Shown: one piece after another, positions 24,699 through 33,908 of the stretch
Position numbering within the stretch: the stretch's first letter is position 1
Layout of the letters: each line of letters opens with the position of its first letter
Notes under the pieces: model-generated
Seen by the model: only the letters and a program-made list of their open reading frames with translations
Databases searched by the model: none
What the model was told of the DNA's origin: nothing
Assembly: GCF_003722355.1 (NCBI RefSeq)
Contig: NZ_QWDD01000001.1
Coordinates: 3,029,001 to 3,093,000, forward strand
Direction of reading: 5' to 3'
Source of the DNA: Methylocystis hirsuta
GTDB lineage: Bacteria > Pseudomonadota > Alphaproteobacteria > Rhizobiales > Beijerinckiaceae
DNA length: 64,000 nt
Program-made: the position numbers and the translations under genes

Positions 24699-25263
24699 AT
24701 GCGTCGTCACGACGCTGTCGCCGGAAGGTCGACCGCATATCGCGCCGCTCGGACTGATCGAGGAACACGGCTTCTGGATCGCCGCGCCGTTTCGTCCCTC
24801 CTCGACCCTGTTCAACCTCACGCATAATCCCAAAGCGACGGCGAGCTTCACCGACGACGCGCGCATTTTTGCCGGACTCGTCGCTGGCCAACGCAATTGG
24901 CCGCTCACCGACATTGAAGACTGGCCGGCGCCGCGCCTTTCCGCCGCGCTGGCGCATGCCGAACTCATCGTCGCGCGCGTCGAGGAGCACGAATCGCGGC
25001 CGCGCTTCTTCTGCAGAGTGAGGCGAATTGAGTCGCATCGCGCCTTTCTCGGCATGAACCGAGCGCGCGCCGCCGTGCTGGAAGCGGCGATTCTCGCGAC
25101 GCGGCTCGACATGCTGCCACGCGAAAAGATTGAGAGCGAACTCGCCTATCTGCAGATCGCCATCGACAAAACCGCCGGCGAGGCCGAGCGCGAAGCCTGG
25201 AACATGGTGATGGAGAAAATTGACGCATATAAGGAGCGAGCGGAAAAGCGGGCGTCGCGTTAG
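24682..25263 (+). CDS. DUF447 family protein (flavin-binding split barrel), H4MPT cluster
   Basis: A 193-residue protein of the DUF447 family, found in methanogens and in the C1-cofactor clusters of methylotrophs. The N-terminal half is a split-barrel FMN-binding-like domain (HECVVTTLSPEGRPHIAPLG, then FRPSSTLFNLTHNPKATASF) and the C-terminal half is helical (NRARAAVLEAAILATRLDML). Its biochemical role is unknown; its constant company suggests cofactor synthesis. It overlaps the DHPS-like gene by 17 bases and is the last gene of this operon before the porin. Confidence 0.82.
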   Translation: MPLIHECVVTTLSPEGRPHIAPLGLIEEHGFWIAAPFRPSSTLFNLTHNPKATASFTDDARIFAGLVAGQRNWPLTDIEDWPAPRLSAALAHAELIVARVEEHESRPRFFCRVRRIESHRAFLGMNRARAAVLEAAILATRLDMLPREKIESELAYLQIAIDKTAGEAEREAWNMVMEKIDAYKERAEKRASR

Positions 25264-25314
25264 CGAAACCCTGGTTACGCGATTCGCAAGCATGCCCCAT
25301 GAAAGAAGCGTGCG

Positions 25315-26730
25315 ATGAACCGAAACGTCTGCGCGATGGCGGCGATCCTTCTCCTTTCAACGTCGCAGGCGATTTGCGGCGACGCGTCGACGAAGCCATC
25401 GGCGTCTACGCCAAGCTGGCTCGGCAGTCTGACGATCGACGGCTTTTTGTCGGGAGGCGTGGCCATCAACTTCGCGCGCCCCTTTAATAAGATAAACTTC
25501 GGTCATCTTGAGACGGATCGCGCCAACTGGCCGCAATTCAATCAAGCGGTACTGAATGTGGAGCGCCCGCTCGACCAGAAGGCGACCGGCCTGGATTTCG
25601 GGTTTGGCTTCATCGGAATGCTCGGCACAGACGCTCGTTACACGCAGTTCCTGGGTCAGACCGAATACCTCATTCACGATCGCACGCAGCTTTCGATCGT
25701 CGAGGCGAATCTCCAGGCCCACCTGCCAATTCTGACCAAGGGCGGCGTCGACGTCACGATCGGACAATTCATGAGCTATAACGGCTTCGAAAAGCTCACG
25801 TCGAAGGACAATGTTTTTTATACGCGCTCCTATAGCTCGAATTTCGGACCCTTCGTCGACACCGGCGTCATGTCGATCGTCCATGCAACGGACTGGCTCG
25901 ATCTATACGCCGGCATTGTCACCGGCGTGGACACCTCGATCGGATGGCCGGGCGACAACAATAATTCACCCTCGATCCATGCCGGATTTGCTTTGAACCT
26001 GCTCGACGGCGACCTTTCGATCCTCGCGATTACGCATTCCGGTCCAGAAAATCCGAATGTGAAAGACCCTCTGCTGGTGGGTTGGCCGGATGGCGTCATC
26101 GGCGGCATTCCTGCGGCTTGCGCCTGCAATCCCAACAACGCTTGGCTCATGTACAATAATTTGACGGCAACCTGGAATGTCACCGAAAACCTGAGCTTCA
26201 CGTCGGATATCAGCTATTTTCGGGAAAGCGGCGGGTATCCCGTATCGATTTTCGGATCCTCGTTCGACGCGCTTAACGCCCTTCCGAACGGCTTCGGCTT
26301 CAATGCTTCTCTCTTCCCGCAACATCCTCGCGGCGCCAACGCATATGGGATTGCCCAATATGCGACGTACAAGGTCGACGATTCGATCAAACTCGGCGCG
26401 CGCGTCGAATTTTGGCGCGACGCCAAGAATTTCTTCGCCGCCGCCTATCCGGGTTACTTCGACAGCGTCAACGCCGAACACGGTTTCCCTGCTCCGTCAG
26501 TGATCGAGCAGCCGCAGGGACATGGGACAAGCTATCTTGCGATCACCGCCGGCGTCACTTTTTCGCAAAAGCTGACAGCGATTCCGTATTTTTCAGGATT
26601 GATCCTGAGACCCGAATTTCGGTGGGAGGCCGCGGTGAATGATGCGGCGCCGTTCTTCGGGCCGAACGGTCCAAAGCGCACACAGGGCCTTTTCTCGATG
26701 GATGTGATCGCACCATTCGCGATCCAATGA
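25315..26730 (+). CDS. outer-membrane beta-barrel porin (BBP2 family)
   Basis: A 471-residue secreted protein. Residues 1-21 are a signal peptide; the rest is alternating beta-strand sequence rich in aromatic and polar pairs. The start GSLTIDGFLSGGVAINF, the WPQFNQAVLNVERPLD segment and the closing strand pattern fit the BBP2 (putative beta-barrel porin-2) family. Two Cys close together (PAACACN) may tie a surface loop. It lies between the cofactor operon and the convergent TIGR03123 gene. The substrate is unknown; proximity to C1 genes is the only hint. It starts 51 bases after the DUF447 stop. Confidence 0.75.
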   Translation: MNRNVCAMAAILLLSTSQAICGDASTKPSASTPSWLGSLTIDGFLSGGVAINFARPFNKINFGHLETDRANWPQFNQAVLNVERPLDQKATGLDFGFGFIGMLGTDARYTQFLGQTEYLIHDRTQLSIVEANLQAHLPILTKGGVDVTIGQFMSYNGFEKLTSKDNVFYTRSYSSNFGPFVDTGVMSIVHATDWLDLYAGIVTGVDTSIGWPGDNNNSPSIHAGFALNLLDGDLSILAITHSGPENPNVKDPLLVGWPDGVIGGIPAACACNPNNAWLMYNNLTATWNVTENLSFTSDISYFRESGGYPVSIFGSSFDALNALPNGFGFNASLFPQHPRGANAYGIAQYATYKVDDSIKLGARVEFWRDAKNFFAAAYPGYFDSVNAEHGFPAPSVIEQPQGHGTSYLAITAGVTFSQKLTAIPYFSGLILRPEFRWEAAVNDAAPFFGPNGPKRTQGLFSMDVIAPFAIQ

Positions 26731-26740
26731 TCGTTGTGCG

Positions 26741-27775
26741 CTACCGGACCTCCAGCAGCGCGAGCGCCGAGGCCGGCGCACAATTCGCGGCCCTTGTGGC
26801 CAAAGCCGGCGGCGCCGCGATCAGATCGGCGAAATCGATGAATGTCCGGCCAAGCGCCTTCGCCAAACACGCAGCGAGTTTGCGGCCGACGCCGGCGCCG
26901 ACGATCGGCGCATCGTCGGCGATCGCCTCGCGCGATTCGAGCAGCGCAATCTGATCTTCGATGGCGCGCAATTGCGCGCGTGCAAGATACTGCGCGAAGG
27001 CGCGCCATTGCGCATCGCGCAATTCGGCGGCGTCGCGCCCGGCCATGCGCGCCAGCCGCGCGCGCGACGCCGCAACCGTCTTCGGGCGACCGTCCGCCGT
27101 CGGCGAAAGGTCGGCGTCGGTTTCGCCTTCGGGGAGATCGCCGAGCACGCGCCTTACGTCGGCCATCGACGCAAAGGCCTCGTTGACGAGCGGCGTCCAC
27201 CGTCCGGCGATCGGCGCGCGCGCCGCATAAGCCTGAGGCGCGCCGCGTGAAAATCCGGCATAGGCGAGTTCGCCATCAGCGAGGCGCTCGGCGTCGCTCG
27301 CTCCGCGCGCCGCAACGCGTCCGGCGCAAATCGGCGCAAGGTCCGCCGTCGTCGATCCAATGTCGATGAAAAGCGCCTCGGCGCAACGGCGCGCGACGAA
27401 TTCAGCCGAGGCGCGCCAATTGGCCGAAGCGACGGCGTCGACGTTGGCACCGACCTCGTCGCGGCTGATGAAGCCGCGTTCGCCGGCGTAAAAAAGAACG
27501 TCAGGAACGCCGATCTCGCGCGCTGCGATCGCGGCCACCGTAACGACGCCGCGCGACCGACTTTCGAACGCGTCGGAGAGCTCCGCCGTCATTGTGACGT
27601 GATGACGCTCGGCCTCGCCGAGCGCCGCGCGCGCAGCGTGGAGCGCCTGCTCCAGGCTGGCGACGCTTTCGTGGGGCGCGCAGGCGATCTGCACGACCGC
27701 CGTGAGGCGCCCGTCATCCGCACGCGCCGCCTTGACATGGGCGCCGCCGATATCCCAGCCGATGACCGCCGCCAT
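26741..27775 (-). CDS. H4MPT-linked C1 transfer pathway protein (TIGR03123, hydantoinase A-like fold)
   Basis: A 344-residue protein of the ASKHA-like hydantoinase/oxoprolinase fold. The N terminus VIGWDIGGAHVKAARAD is the nucleotide-binding loop, and FIDIGSTTADLAPICAGRVA (around residue 135) is the second loop. This family occurs only in organisms with the H4MPT C1 pathway and is presumed to help make or load a cofactor. GGGAG precedes the ATG. It lies downstream of fae behind a strong terminator hairpin, so it is probably expressed well below fae. Confidence 0.85.
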   Translation of the reverse strand: MAAVIGWDIGGAHVKAARADDGRLTAVVQIACAPHESVASLEQALHAARAALGEAERHHVTMTAELSDAFESRSRGVVTVAAIAAREIGVPDVLFYAGERGFISRDEVGANVDAVASANWRASAEFVARRCAEALFIDIGSTTADLAPICAGRVAARGASDAERLADGELAYAGFSRGAPQAYAARAPIAGRWTPLVNEAFASMADVRRVLGDLPEGETDADLSPTADGRPKTVAASRARLARMAGRDAAELRDAQWRAFAQYLARAQLRAIEDQIALLESREAIADDAPIVGAGVGRKLAACLAKALGRTFIDFADLIAAPPALATRAANCAPASALALLEVR

Positions 27776-27790
27776 CCGCCTCTCCCAAAA

Positions 27791-27818
27791 GAAAAAGGGG
27801 AGCCGCGCGGCCCCCCTT
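27791..27818 (-). terminator. intrinsic terminator after fae
   Basis: On the minus strand, a near-perfect 24-base hairpin (27795-27818; 10 bp with one G-T pair and a GCGC tip) is followed at once by five T. It lies between the fae stop (27842) and the start of the TIGR03123 gene (27775). It should end most fae transcripts and let a minority through. Confidence 0.8.
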
Positions 27819-27841
27819 CAATTTCGAAGATGCTGCGCGGT

Positions 27842-28351
27842 TCAGTTCGGCGCGAAGGGGTGCTTGGCTTCGTTGCGCTTGGCGACGACTTCCGAAGCCT
27901 TCGGCTCGCCCTTGACGGCGCGGGCGATCGCTTCTTTCGTCGCGGTATAATTATAGTCCTGGATCTTCTTGTCGTCCGAAGCGTCCCAGTGAATGAACAC
28001 GCCGACCGCAATGAAGATGTCGTCGGCTTCGTCGGCCGGGATCACGCCCTCGGCGACCGAATCCGCAACCGCCTTGGCGACGCCATGCTGCGCCGGGCCG
28101 AACATCTGCACCGCCTGCTTGGCGCCCTTGATCGTCACCTTGTTGAAGAGGATCGTGTTGGGCTTGCAGAGCAGGTTCGGCGCGACGACGGCGAGTAGCG
28201 TCGTGAAGCCGTCCTTGTTGTTGACGAGCGCGTTGGCGAAGGCGAGTTCGGCGGCCGAGCCGCGCGGACCCATGATCAGATCGATATGCGCAACTTCATT
28301 GCCGTCGCCGACCAGCGACTCGCCGACCAGCATCTTGTTGATCAAAGCCAT
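27842..28351 (-). CDS. fae: formaldehyde-activating enzyme
   Basis: A 169-residue enzyme that condenses formaldehyde with tetrahydromethanopterin to give methylene-H4MPT, the entry reaction of the H4MPT oxidation route in methylotrophs. The sequence matches Fae throughout: [31 protein letters not shown], the [11 protein letters not shown] motif and the C-terminal KHPFAPN. His17 of the M. extorquens enzyme corresponds to the His in NEVAHIDLI. The start at 28351 follows GGGAGAA; the open frame continues upstream without similarity. It lies between mtdB (upstream, 153-base gap) and the terminator. Confidence 0.97.
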   Translation of the reverse strand: MALINKMLVGESLVGDGNEVAHIDLIMGPRGSAAELAFANALVNNKDGFTTLLAVVAPNLLCKPNTILFNKVTIKGAKQAVQMFGPAQHGVAKAVADSVAEGVIPADEADDIFIAVGVFIHWDASDDKKIQDYNYTATKEAIARAVKGEPKASEVVAKRNEAKHPFAPN

Positions 28352-28504
28352 GTTTTTCTCCCAGAATTCTGGCGCCGGATTCACGAGCGCCCTACACGAG
28401 CCGCACGCGGGGGCGCGGCGATGAGAGCCCACGCACACGGCGCGGACTCAACCATTTTTGCGCGGCCTTGCCAAGGCGCGGGGGCCTGGCAAGCGCGCGA
28501 GACG

Positions 28505-29395
28505 TCACACGAGTTCGCGGGCCAACGCGAAAGCGTGACGGAAGTCGAGGCAGAGCGGCTCGTCGGACGTCGCCATCTTTTTGAAGAGGCCAGATTCCGT
28601 GCCGTATTTGACGTTGCCGATCGCCAGCGCGCCGATGCCCAGCGCGCCGTGAGGCGAGACCACGACGCCATTGTCGTGCAGGCCGCAGCCTTCGACGCCG
28701 AGCGGCGGCACGGCGTTGACGTCGGCGGCGATCAAGAGATCCTTGGCGGCGGCGAGATCGTCCTTCGATAGCACCTGGACGCCGGCGCGCGCCGCGCACA
28801 GCGCGATTTCATGCTGGCGCAGCAAGTCCCGCACTTGTTCTGGAGTGGAGCCGTCGGCAGGCGCCACCTTGATGTTAAAACGCTTGCACATTTCGTCGGC
28901 GAGCTTGGCGACACGCTCGAGGCCGCTATAGCCGACGACGGTGACCTCTGCGCCCTCAAGCGCCGAGATGACGGCGGCGGAATAGCCAACAACGCCCGTC
29001 GCCCCGTAGATGACGACTTTCGAGCCCTTGAGTTCGCGCTGTTTCTTCTCCCGCAGAATCTTTTCGACGCAGGCGACCATGGCGCCGGCGGTGGTGAAGG
29101 AGCCATAGGGATCGGCGAAGAGCGACACTTCGAAGGGCTTGAGCAGCGCTTTCTTCGCCGTGTCCATCATGTCGAGCGCGAGCACGGCGTCGCGGCCGGC
29201 GAAGAAGATGCCGGTGCGCAGCGCCGCCGAAGGCGCGCGCGAAAACATCGCGTCCTGCACGAGCGCGGTGACTTCGTCCAGCGTGACATTGGTGTAGGGA
29301 ATCGCCGCGTCATAGCCGGCGTCGAGCGCCATGTTCACATCGAAGGGGCTCATATGCTTCAACGTGCTGAGCATGTGCAGAATCGCTTTGGCCAT
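28505..29395 (-). CDS. mtdB: NAD(P)-dependent methylene-H4MPT dehydrogenase
   Basis: A 296-residue dehydrogenase that oxidises methylene-H4MPT to methenyl-H4MPT, the step after Fae. The N terminus HMLSTLKHMSPFDVNMALDAG and ADPYGSFTTAGAMVA are typical of MtdB. The Rossmann loop VVIYGATGVVGYSAAVISALEGA (residues about 130-150) binds NAD(P). MtdB rather than MtdA is favoured by the sequence and by the fae neighbour, though dual cofactor use cannot be judged from sequence. A strong GGGGAG lies before the ATG. It heads the mtdB-fae transcript. Confidence 0.94.
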   Translation of the reverse strand: MAKAILHMLSTLKHMSPFDVNMALDAGYDAAIPYTNVTLDEVTALVQDAMFSRAPSAALRTGIFFAGRDAVLALDMMDTAKKALLKPFEVSLFADPYGSFTTAGAMVACVEKILREKKQRELKGSKVVIYGATGVVGYSAAVISALEGAEVTVVGYSGLERVAKLADEMCKRFNIKVAPADGSTPEQVRDLLRQHEIALCAARAGVQVLSKDDLAAAKDLLIAADVNAVPPLGVEGCGLHDNGVVVSPHGALGIGALAIGNVKYGTESGLFKKMATSDEPLCLDFRHAFALARELV

Positions 29396-29780
29396 TGAAT
29401 CTCCCCAACCTTTCCCTCGATTTTCGCGTCTTACGCGGCCAATAGGCGACGCGCGGCGGGAGACAGTCTCCAGCCCCTCGATCTCTCAAAGATTCCCGGC
29501 AAAAGGAACGGCGCGCGGGCGCGCGCCTCGGCCTCGCCCGGAGCGATGGGAGGCTTAGAACCCAGAACGAAGCCGATGTCTAGAGGCGTGTGCGCCGCAG
29601 CGTGCGGCCGCAGGGCGGCGGCTGTTGGTTGACGGCGGTCGCGCTTTGCCTCTATAAGCCCCGCAAACGAGGCTCGGCGCATCGGCGTCGCGCCTCGCTG
29701 TCTTTTTCACCCTCTGCTGGCGATCGCGGGCGACTAACGCCGCGGTCCACGCATGGAAGAATAGAGCGAAAGGAACCGTT
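29396..29780. other. 385-base divergent intergenic region, no gene seen
   Basis: Lies between the divergent mtdB and rpmB genes and must hold both promoters. I see no reliable consensus boxes and no believable small gene. Confidence 0.4.
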
Positions 29781-30074
29781 ATGTCCCGCCGTTGCGAGCT
29801 GACCGGAAAGGGCGTGCAGTCCGGCAATCTCGTCAGCCATTCCAATCGGAAGACGAAGACCCGCTTTCTGCCCAATCTCGTCAATGTGACGCTCGCCTCA
29901 GAGGCGCTGGCGCGTTCGGTGCGGCTGCGCATCTCCGCCGCGGCGCTGCGCTCGGTCGAGCATCGTGGCGGGCTTGACGCCTTCCTCGTGAAGGCGAAGA
30001 GCGAAGAGCTCTCGCAGAACGCCCGAACGCTCAAGCGCGAAATCGAGAAGAAGCAGGCTGCGCCGAGCGCTTAA
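29781..30074 (+). CDS. rpmB: 50S ribosomal protein L28
   Basis: A 97-residue ribosomal protein: [32 protein letters not shown] is the conserved L28 start, and the C-terminal helical region ([19 protein letters not shown]) is the alphaproteobacterial form. AAAGGAACC precedes the ATG. The protein is part of the large subunit. A degraded copy of the last third of this gene lies at 30404-30532. Confidence 0.95.
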   Translation: MSRRCELTGKGVQSGNLVSHSNRKTKTRFLPNLVNVTLASEALARSVRLRISAAALRSVEHRGGLDAFLVKAKSEELSQNARTLKREIEKKQAAPSA

Positions 30075-30081
30075 GGGCGCA

Positions 30082-30285
30082 TTAGACCTCGACGAGATCG
30101 AGGCGCTTTTCTATTCGATCCAATCGGCATTCGATCCGGTCGAAGCGGCTGGAGAGCGACGCGCCTTGTTGCTCGAGAATGCCAAGCCGCGTCTTGATCT
30201 CGCGATTATCCTCGCGCAAAGCGTCCATCTGCTCGCCCAGGCGACGCAAATGGATCAGGACAACATTTCCGGGTTCGGTCGGCAT
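30082..30285 (-). CDS. short coiled-coil protein of unknown function
   Basis: A 67-residue protein convergent with rpmB (7-base gap). After a short start (MPTEPGNVVLIHLRRLGEQ) it is a continuous heptad-rich coiled coil with hydrophobic positions every 3-4 residues and repeated RFDRIECRLDRIEKRLDLVEV at the end. This type of small helical protein is widespread in Rhizobiales with no known role. It sits between rpmB and the rpmB fragment. Confidence 0.6.
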   Translation of the reverse strand: MPTEPGNVVLIHLRRLGEQMDALREDNREIKTRLGILEQQGASLSSRFDRIECRLDRIEKRLDLVEV

Positions 30286-30403
30286 TCCGACGCCCTTCCA
30301 GACGAGCGCATTTCTTACGCGGCGCCGAGCTTACCACGAACAAAGTCGGCGACAATGCCGATGATTCCAGTGCGCTTGATGGCGGCCCAAAGTTGTGGAC
30401 CGA

Positions 30404-30532
30404 CTGAGTGTAGAGCGGCAGCTTGACGCCTTCCTGCTCAAGGCGAAGAGCGGGGAACTCACGCGGAACGCCCGCGAATTGAAGCACGAAATCGAGAAGA
30501 AGCAGGCGGCGGCGGGCGTGCGAGACAGGTGA
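30404..30532 (+). pseudogene. partial duplicate of the rpmB 3' end
   Basis: This stretch reads in frame LSVERQLDAFLLKAKSGELT and on to [14 protein letters not shown], then stops. It matches residues about 55-93 of L28 from rpmB ([20 protein letters not shown] to EIEKKQAA). It has no start codon or L28 core, so it cannot make a ribosomal protein. Most differences from rpmB in the shared part are silent or conservative, which suggests either a fairly recent copy or one that was selected before it broke. Confidence 0.75.
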
Positions 30533-30637
30533 GGCTTCGGCCGTCCGTGGGGCCACGCAATTTTCCGGTGAATTGGAAATCGTGGCGCTGGAGGCGCGCG
30601 CATCGACCGCTTAATGGGGAACGGTGAGGAGCCGCCA

Positions 30638-31540
30638 ATGGACGCGAGCGCGATTCTCGAAAAATTCACCTCCTATGAAGACCTGCCAAGCGAGGCGCTG
30701 CGCGCCGCTTCCGCTCGTCGGGCGGAGATGACCCCCTTCTTTCTTGAGGAGATCGAGAAATACCTCGCCGCCTCAAGCGAAGAACGGGATGGTCCGACGC
30801 CCCTTTTCTTCATCTTCTTCCTGTTGGGCGAGTGGCGCGAAAAATCCGCCTATCGATCTCTGGCGCGTCTGCTGCGCATTTCGAGCGACGACATTCACGC
30901 TTTGCTCGACGACGGCGTTACGGAAGCGTCTCATCGGGTGATGGCGGCGGTGTTCGACGGCGATCCCGAACCCTTGTTCGACATCATCCTCGATTCGCAA
31001 GCCGACGAATATATCCGCTCGCGCATGTGCGAGGTTTTAGCGATGCTTGTCGTCGCCGGAGAATTGTCGAAAGATCGCGTCGCCTCGTTCCTCGCCGAGG
31101 CGTTCGGCAGGCTTCCCAAGGACGAGGAAGAATGTTTCGTCTGGAACGGCTGGATGGACGCCATCGCCGCGCTGGGCCTCACTGAAATGAGGCCGCTTGT
31201 CGCGCAGGCGTTCGAGCGCGGCTGGATCAGCCCGTCCTGGACGGACATACAGCATTTCGACCGCGATCTCGCGCACGCCGCGGCCAATCCCGACCGCCCC
31301 TTTTATTCCGACGCCGGCGACATGACATTGTGGGGCGATACGGTTGAAGAGCTTTCCACCTGGTATGGCTTCTCCGAACGATACAAGGAAGATCGGGAGC
31401 GGGCGCGCATCCGCTCCGAGCTTGGACCTTTTGGAGAAAATTTTCCGGAACCTTACGTCAATCCGTCGCGCGATGTCGGGCGCAATGATCCCTGCCCGTG
31501 CGGCAGCGGCAAGAAATACAAGAAGTGCTGTTTGACCTGA
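30638..31540 (+). CDS. DUF1186 protein with C-terminal SEC-C zinc motif
   Basis: A 300-residue protein starting at an ATG with GAGGAG before it. Residues 1-230 are helical, HEAT-like repeats of the DUF1186 family (repeated LARLLRISSDDIHALL, FDIILDSQADEYIRSRMCEV patterns). The C terminus GRNDPCPCGSGKKYKKCC is a textbook SEC-C zinc-binding motif, the one found at the end of SecA, with all Cys present. The SEC-C motif often mediates ribosome or chaperone contact; here it is a probable adaptor. The specific partner is unknown. Confidence 0.85.
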   Translation: MDASAILEKFTSYEDLPSEALRAASARRAEMTPFFLEEIEKYLAASSEERDGPTPLFFIFFLLGEWREKSAYRSLARLLRISSDDIHALLDDGVTEASHRVMAAVFDGDPEPLFDIILDSQADEYIRSRMCEVLAMLVVAGELSKDRVASFLAEAFGRLPKDEEECFVWNGWMDAIAALGLTEMRPLVAQAFERGWISPSWTDIQHFDRDLAHAAANPDRPFYSDAGDMTLWGDTVEELSTWYGFSERYKEDRERARIRSELGPFGENFPEPYVNPSRDVGRNDPCPCGSGKKYKKCCLT

Positions 31541-31589
31541 GCAGAAAGGGGCGGAGAGCAGCAAGTTAGCCGGCGCATGGCTAAAAAGC

Positions 31590-31710
31590 GCACTCTCCCT
31601 CCTTTGGGAGAGGATGGCCCGGCGGAGCCGGGTCCTCGCTCCGCCTCCTTCGTGAGGCGCTTTCCCCGTCGCGCTTCGCGCGCCACCTTCTCCCCAAGGG
31701 AGAAGGCGCG
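31590..31710. repeat. intergenic inverted-repeat cluster
   Basis: Between the SEC-C gene and thrS lie CTCTCCCTCC/GGGAG-type arms, then GGCCCGGCGGAGCCGGGTCC, and GCGCTTCGCGCGCCACCTTCT with a mirrored GGGAGAAGG arm. A related block in opposite orientation is at 37911-37965. It belongs to a dispersed palindromic family and has no coding content. Confidence 0.6.
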
Positions 31711-31737
31711 CCCGACGTTATGCACATCAGAAGAAAA

Positions 31738-33690
31738 TTAGCCCCGCATATCCGGCGGCGTCGCTTCCTCCGCAAGCCGCTTCAACGCTTCTTCGAGCGA
31801 AAGCTGAGTCTGCGCCTGCGAACCCAGGCGGCGCATCGAGATCGTGCGCTCGGCCGCCTCTTTCTTGCCGGCGACGAGCAGCACGGGAACCTTCGCCAGC
31901 GAATGTTCGCGCACCTTGTAGGTGATCTTCTCGTTGCGCGCGTCGACCTCGACCGCAAGTCCGAGCTTTCGCGCCGCGGCGGCGACCTCATAGGCGTAGT
32001 CGTCGGCGTCCTGCGTGATCGTGCAGACGACGATCTGCAGCGGCGACAGCCACAGCGGCAGATGTCCGGCGAAATGCTCGATCAGAATGCCGGTGAAGCG
32101 TTCGAGCGACCCGAAGATCGCGCGATGGATCATGACCGGCGTCTTCTTCTCGCTGTCCGGCCCGATGTAATAGGCGCCAAAGCGCGACGGCAGGTTGAAG
32201 TCGACCTGCGTCGTGCCGCATTGCCACTCGCGGCCGATGGCGTCGCGCAGCGTATATTCGAACTTCGGGCCGTAGAAGGCGCCCTCGCCCGGATTGATGC
32301 CCGTCTTGATACGTCCGCCCGAGCCCGCTTCGATGTCGCTCAGGACGCGCGTCATGATCGCCTCGGCCTCGTCCCAGGCCTCGTCGGAGCCGACGCGCTT
32401 TTCGGGACGCGTCGAGAGCTTCACGACCACTTCCTCGAAGCCGAAATCGGCGTAGGTCGACAAAATAAGATCGTTGATCTTGAGGCATTCTTCCGCCATC
32501 TGCGCTTCGGTGCAGAAGACATGCGCGTCATCCTGCGTGAAGGCGCGCACGCGCAACAGGCCATGCAGCGCGCCGGACGGCTCATAGCGATGCACGACGC
32601 CGAACTCCGCCATGCGCAGCGGCAGATCGCGGTAGGACTTCAGGCCGTGTTTGAAGATCTGGATATGGCCAGGACAGTTCATCGGCTTGATCGCGTACAG
32701 CCGATCTTCATCCGTCTGTTCGCGCGCCGGCTGCGAGACGAACATGTTCTCGCGAAACCACTCCCAGTGGCCGGAGGTCTCCCACAGCGACTTGTCGAGG
32801 AGCAGCGGCGCGTTGACTTCCTGGTAGTCGGCCTTCAGGCGCCGGCGCATGTAGGAGATGACGTTCTGGAACAGCGCCCAGCCCTTCGGGTGCCAGAAGA
32901 TCGCGCCGGGGCCTTCCTCCTGAAAATGGAAGAGGTCCATCTCGCGCCCCAAGCGGCGGTGGTCGCGCCGCTCGGCTTCCTCGAGCCGGTGCAGATAGGC
33001 GTCGAGCTCCTCCTGCGTCGTCCAGGCCGTGCCGTAGATGCGCGACAGCATCGGCTTCGTCGAATCGCCGCGCCAATATGCGCCCGCGACCTTCATCAGC
33101 TTGAAGGCCGTGCCGACCTTGCCGACGGAAGGCAAATGCGGACCGCGACAGAGATCGAGCCATTGGCCCTGCCGATAGATGCTCAAGGGCTCGTCGGACT
33201 TGATCGCGTCGATGAGTTCGCCCTTGAAAATCTCGCCCTTGGTCAGAAACCACTGCTTGGCGTCGTCGCGATCCCAGACTTCGCGCGTGATCTTGGCGTC
33301 GCGCGCGACGATCTCGCGCATCTTCTTTTCAATCGCCGGCAGGTCTTCGAGCGTGAACGGCTCGGCCCGGAAGAAATCGTAATAGAAGCCGTTTTCGATG
33401 ACCGGGCCGATCGTCACCTGCGTGCCAGGATAAAGCTCCTGAACCGCCTCCGCCAGCACATGCGCGGCGTCGTGGCGGATCAGCTCAAGCGCACGCGGAT
33501 CTTCGCGCGTGACGAATTCGATTCTAGCGTCGCGCGCGACCGGGCTTGCGAGGTCGACGAGCGCGCCGTCGAGCGTCATGGCGACGCTACGCTTGGCGAG
33601 AGAGGGAGAGATGCTCTTGGCGATGTCGACGCCCGACACGCCGGGCTCGAACTGACGGGACGCCCCGTCGGGGAATGTTACTGCTACCAT
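31738..33690 (-). CDS. thrS: threonine-tRNA ligase
   Basis: A 650-residue class II aminoacyl-tRNA synthetase. The order is TGS domain (residues 1-62), the editing domain with [12 protein letters not shown] and later motifs, the catalytic core, and the C-terminal anticodon domain. Zinc and catalytic motifs include [25 protein letters not shown] and the motif 3 Arg in [11 protein letters not shown]. Length is normal for bacterial ThrRS. A long open frame on the opposite strand is only a shadow. The gene runs toward the SEC-C gene. Confidence 0.97.
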   Translation of the reverse strand: MVAVTFPDGASRQFEPGVSGVDIAKSISPSLAKRSVAMTLDGALVDLASPVARDARIEFVTREDPRALELIRHDAAHVLAEAVQELYPGTQVTIGPVIENGFYYDFFRAEPFTLEDLPAIEKKMREIVARDAKITREVWDRDDAKQWFLTKGEIFKGELIDAIKSDEPLSIYRQGQWLDLCRGPHLPSVGKVGTAFKLMKVAGAYWRGDSTKPMLSRIYGTAWTTQEELDAYLHRLEEAERRDHRRLGREMDLFHFQEEGPGAIFWHPKGWALFQNVISYMRRRLKADYQEVNAPLLLDKSLWETSGHWEWFRENMFVSQPAREQTDEDRLYAIKPMNCPGHIQIFKHGLKSYRDLPLRMAEFGVVHRYEPSGALHGLLRVRAFTQDDAHVFCTEAQMAEECLKINDLILSTYADFGFEEVVVKLSTRPEKRVGSDEAWDEAEAIMTRVLSDIEAGSGGRIKTGINPGEGAFYGPKFEYTLRDAIGREWQCGTTQVDFNLPSRFGAYYIGPDSEKKTPVMIHRAIFGSLERFTGILIEHFAGHLPLWLSPLQIVVCTITQDADDYAYEVAAAARKLGLAVEVDARNEKITYKVREHSLAKVPVLLVAGKKEAAERTISMRRLGSQAQTQLSLEEALKRLAEEATPPDMRG

Positions 33691-33908
33691 GTTGCGTTCC
33701 TGTCGCGCTCAGTCGCCGATACGAGTCGACGTAAGTCGCTTTGGATGGACGCGCCTTCATACCGCCGCCCGCGCGCAGGCGCAATCGGGCGCGGAGGAGC
33801 GTCGTTTGCATCAACGTGAAAAAGAAGTGGCGCGCCGGACAGAATAAATATGCGAACACCTATGTGATTGAGGTTACGATATAAAACTCATGATACACAG
33901 TGTAAAAG

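Noticed and set aside
28467..28493. A terminator between mtdB and fae (CTTGCCA ... TGGCAAG hairpin)
   Set aside because: The loop is long and GC-rich and the bases after the hairpin on the minus strand are A, not T, so intrinsic termination is unlikely.
31720..33819. A 699-codon open frame on the plus strand opposite thrS
   Set aside because: It mirrors thrS codon by codon in a high-GC genome; its product is Arg/Asp/Ala-rich with no domain, while thrS matches its family along its whole length.
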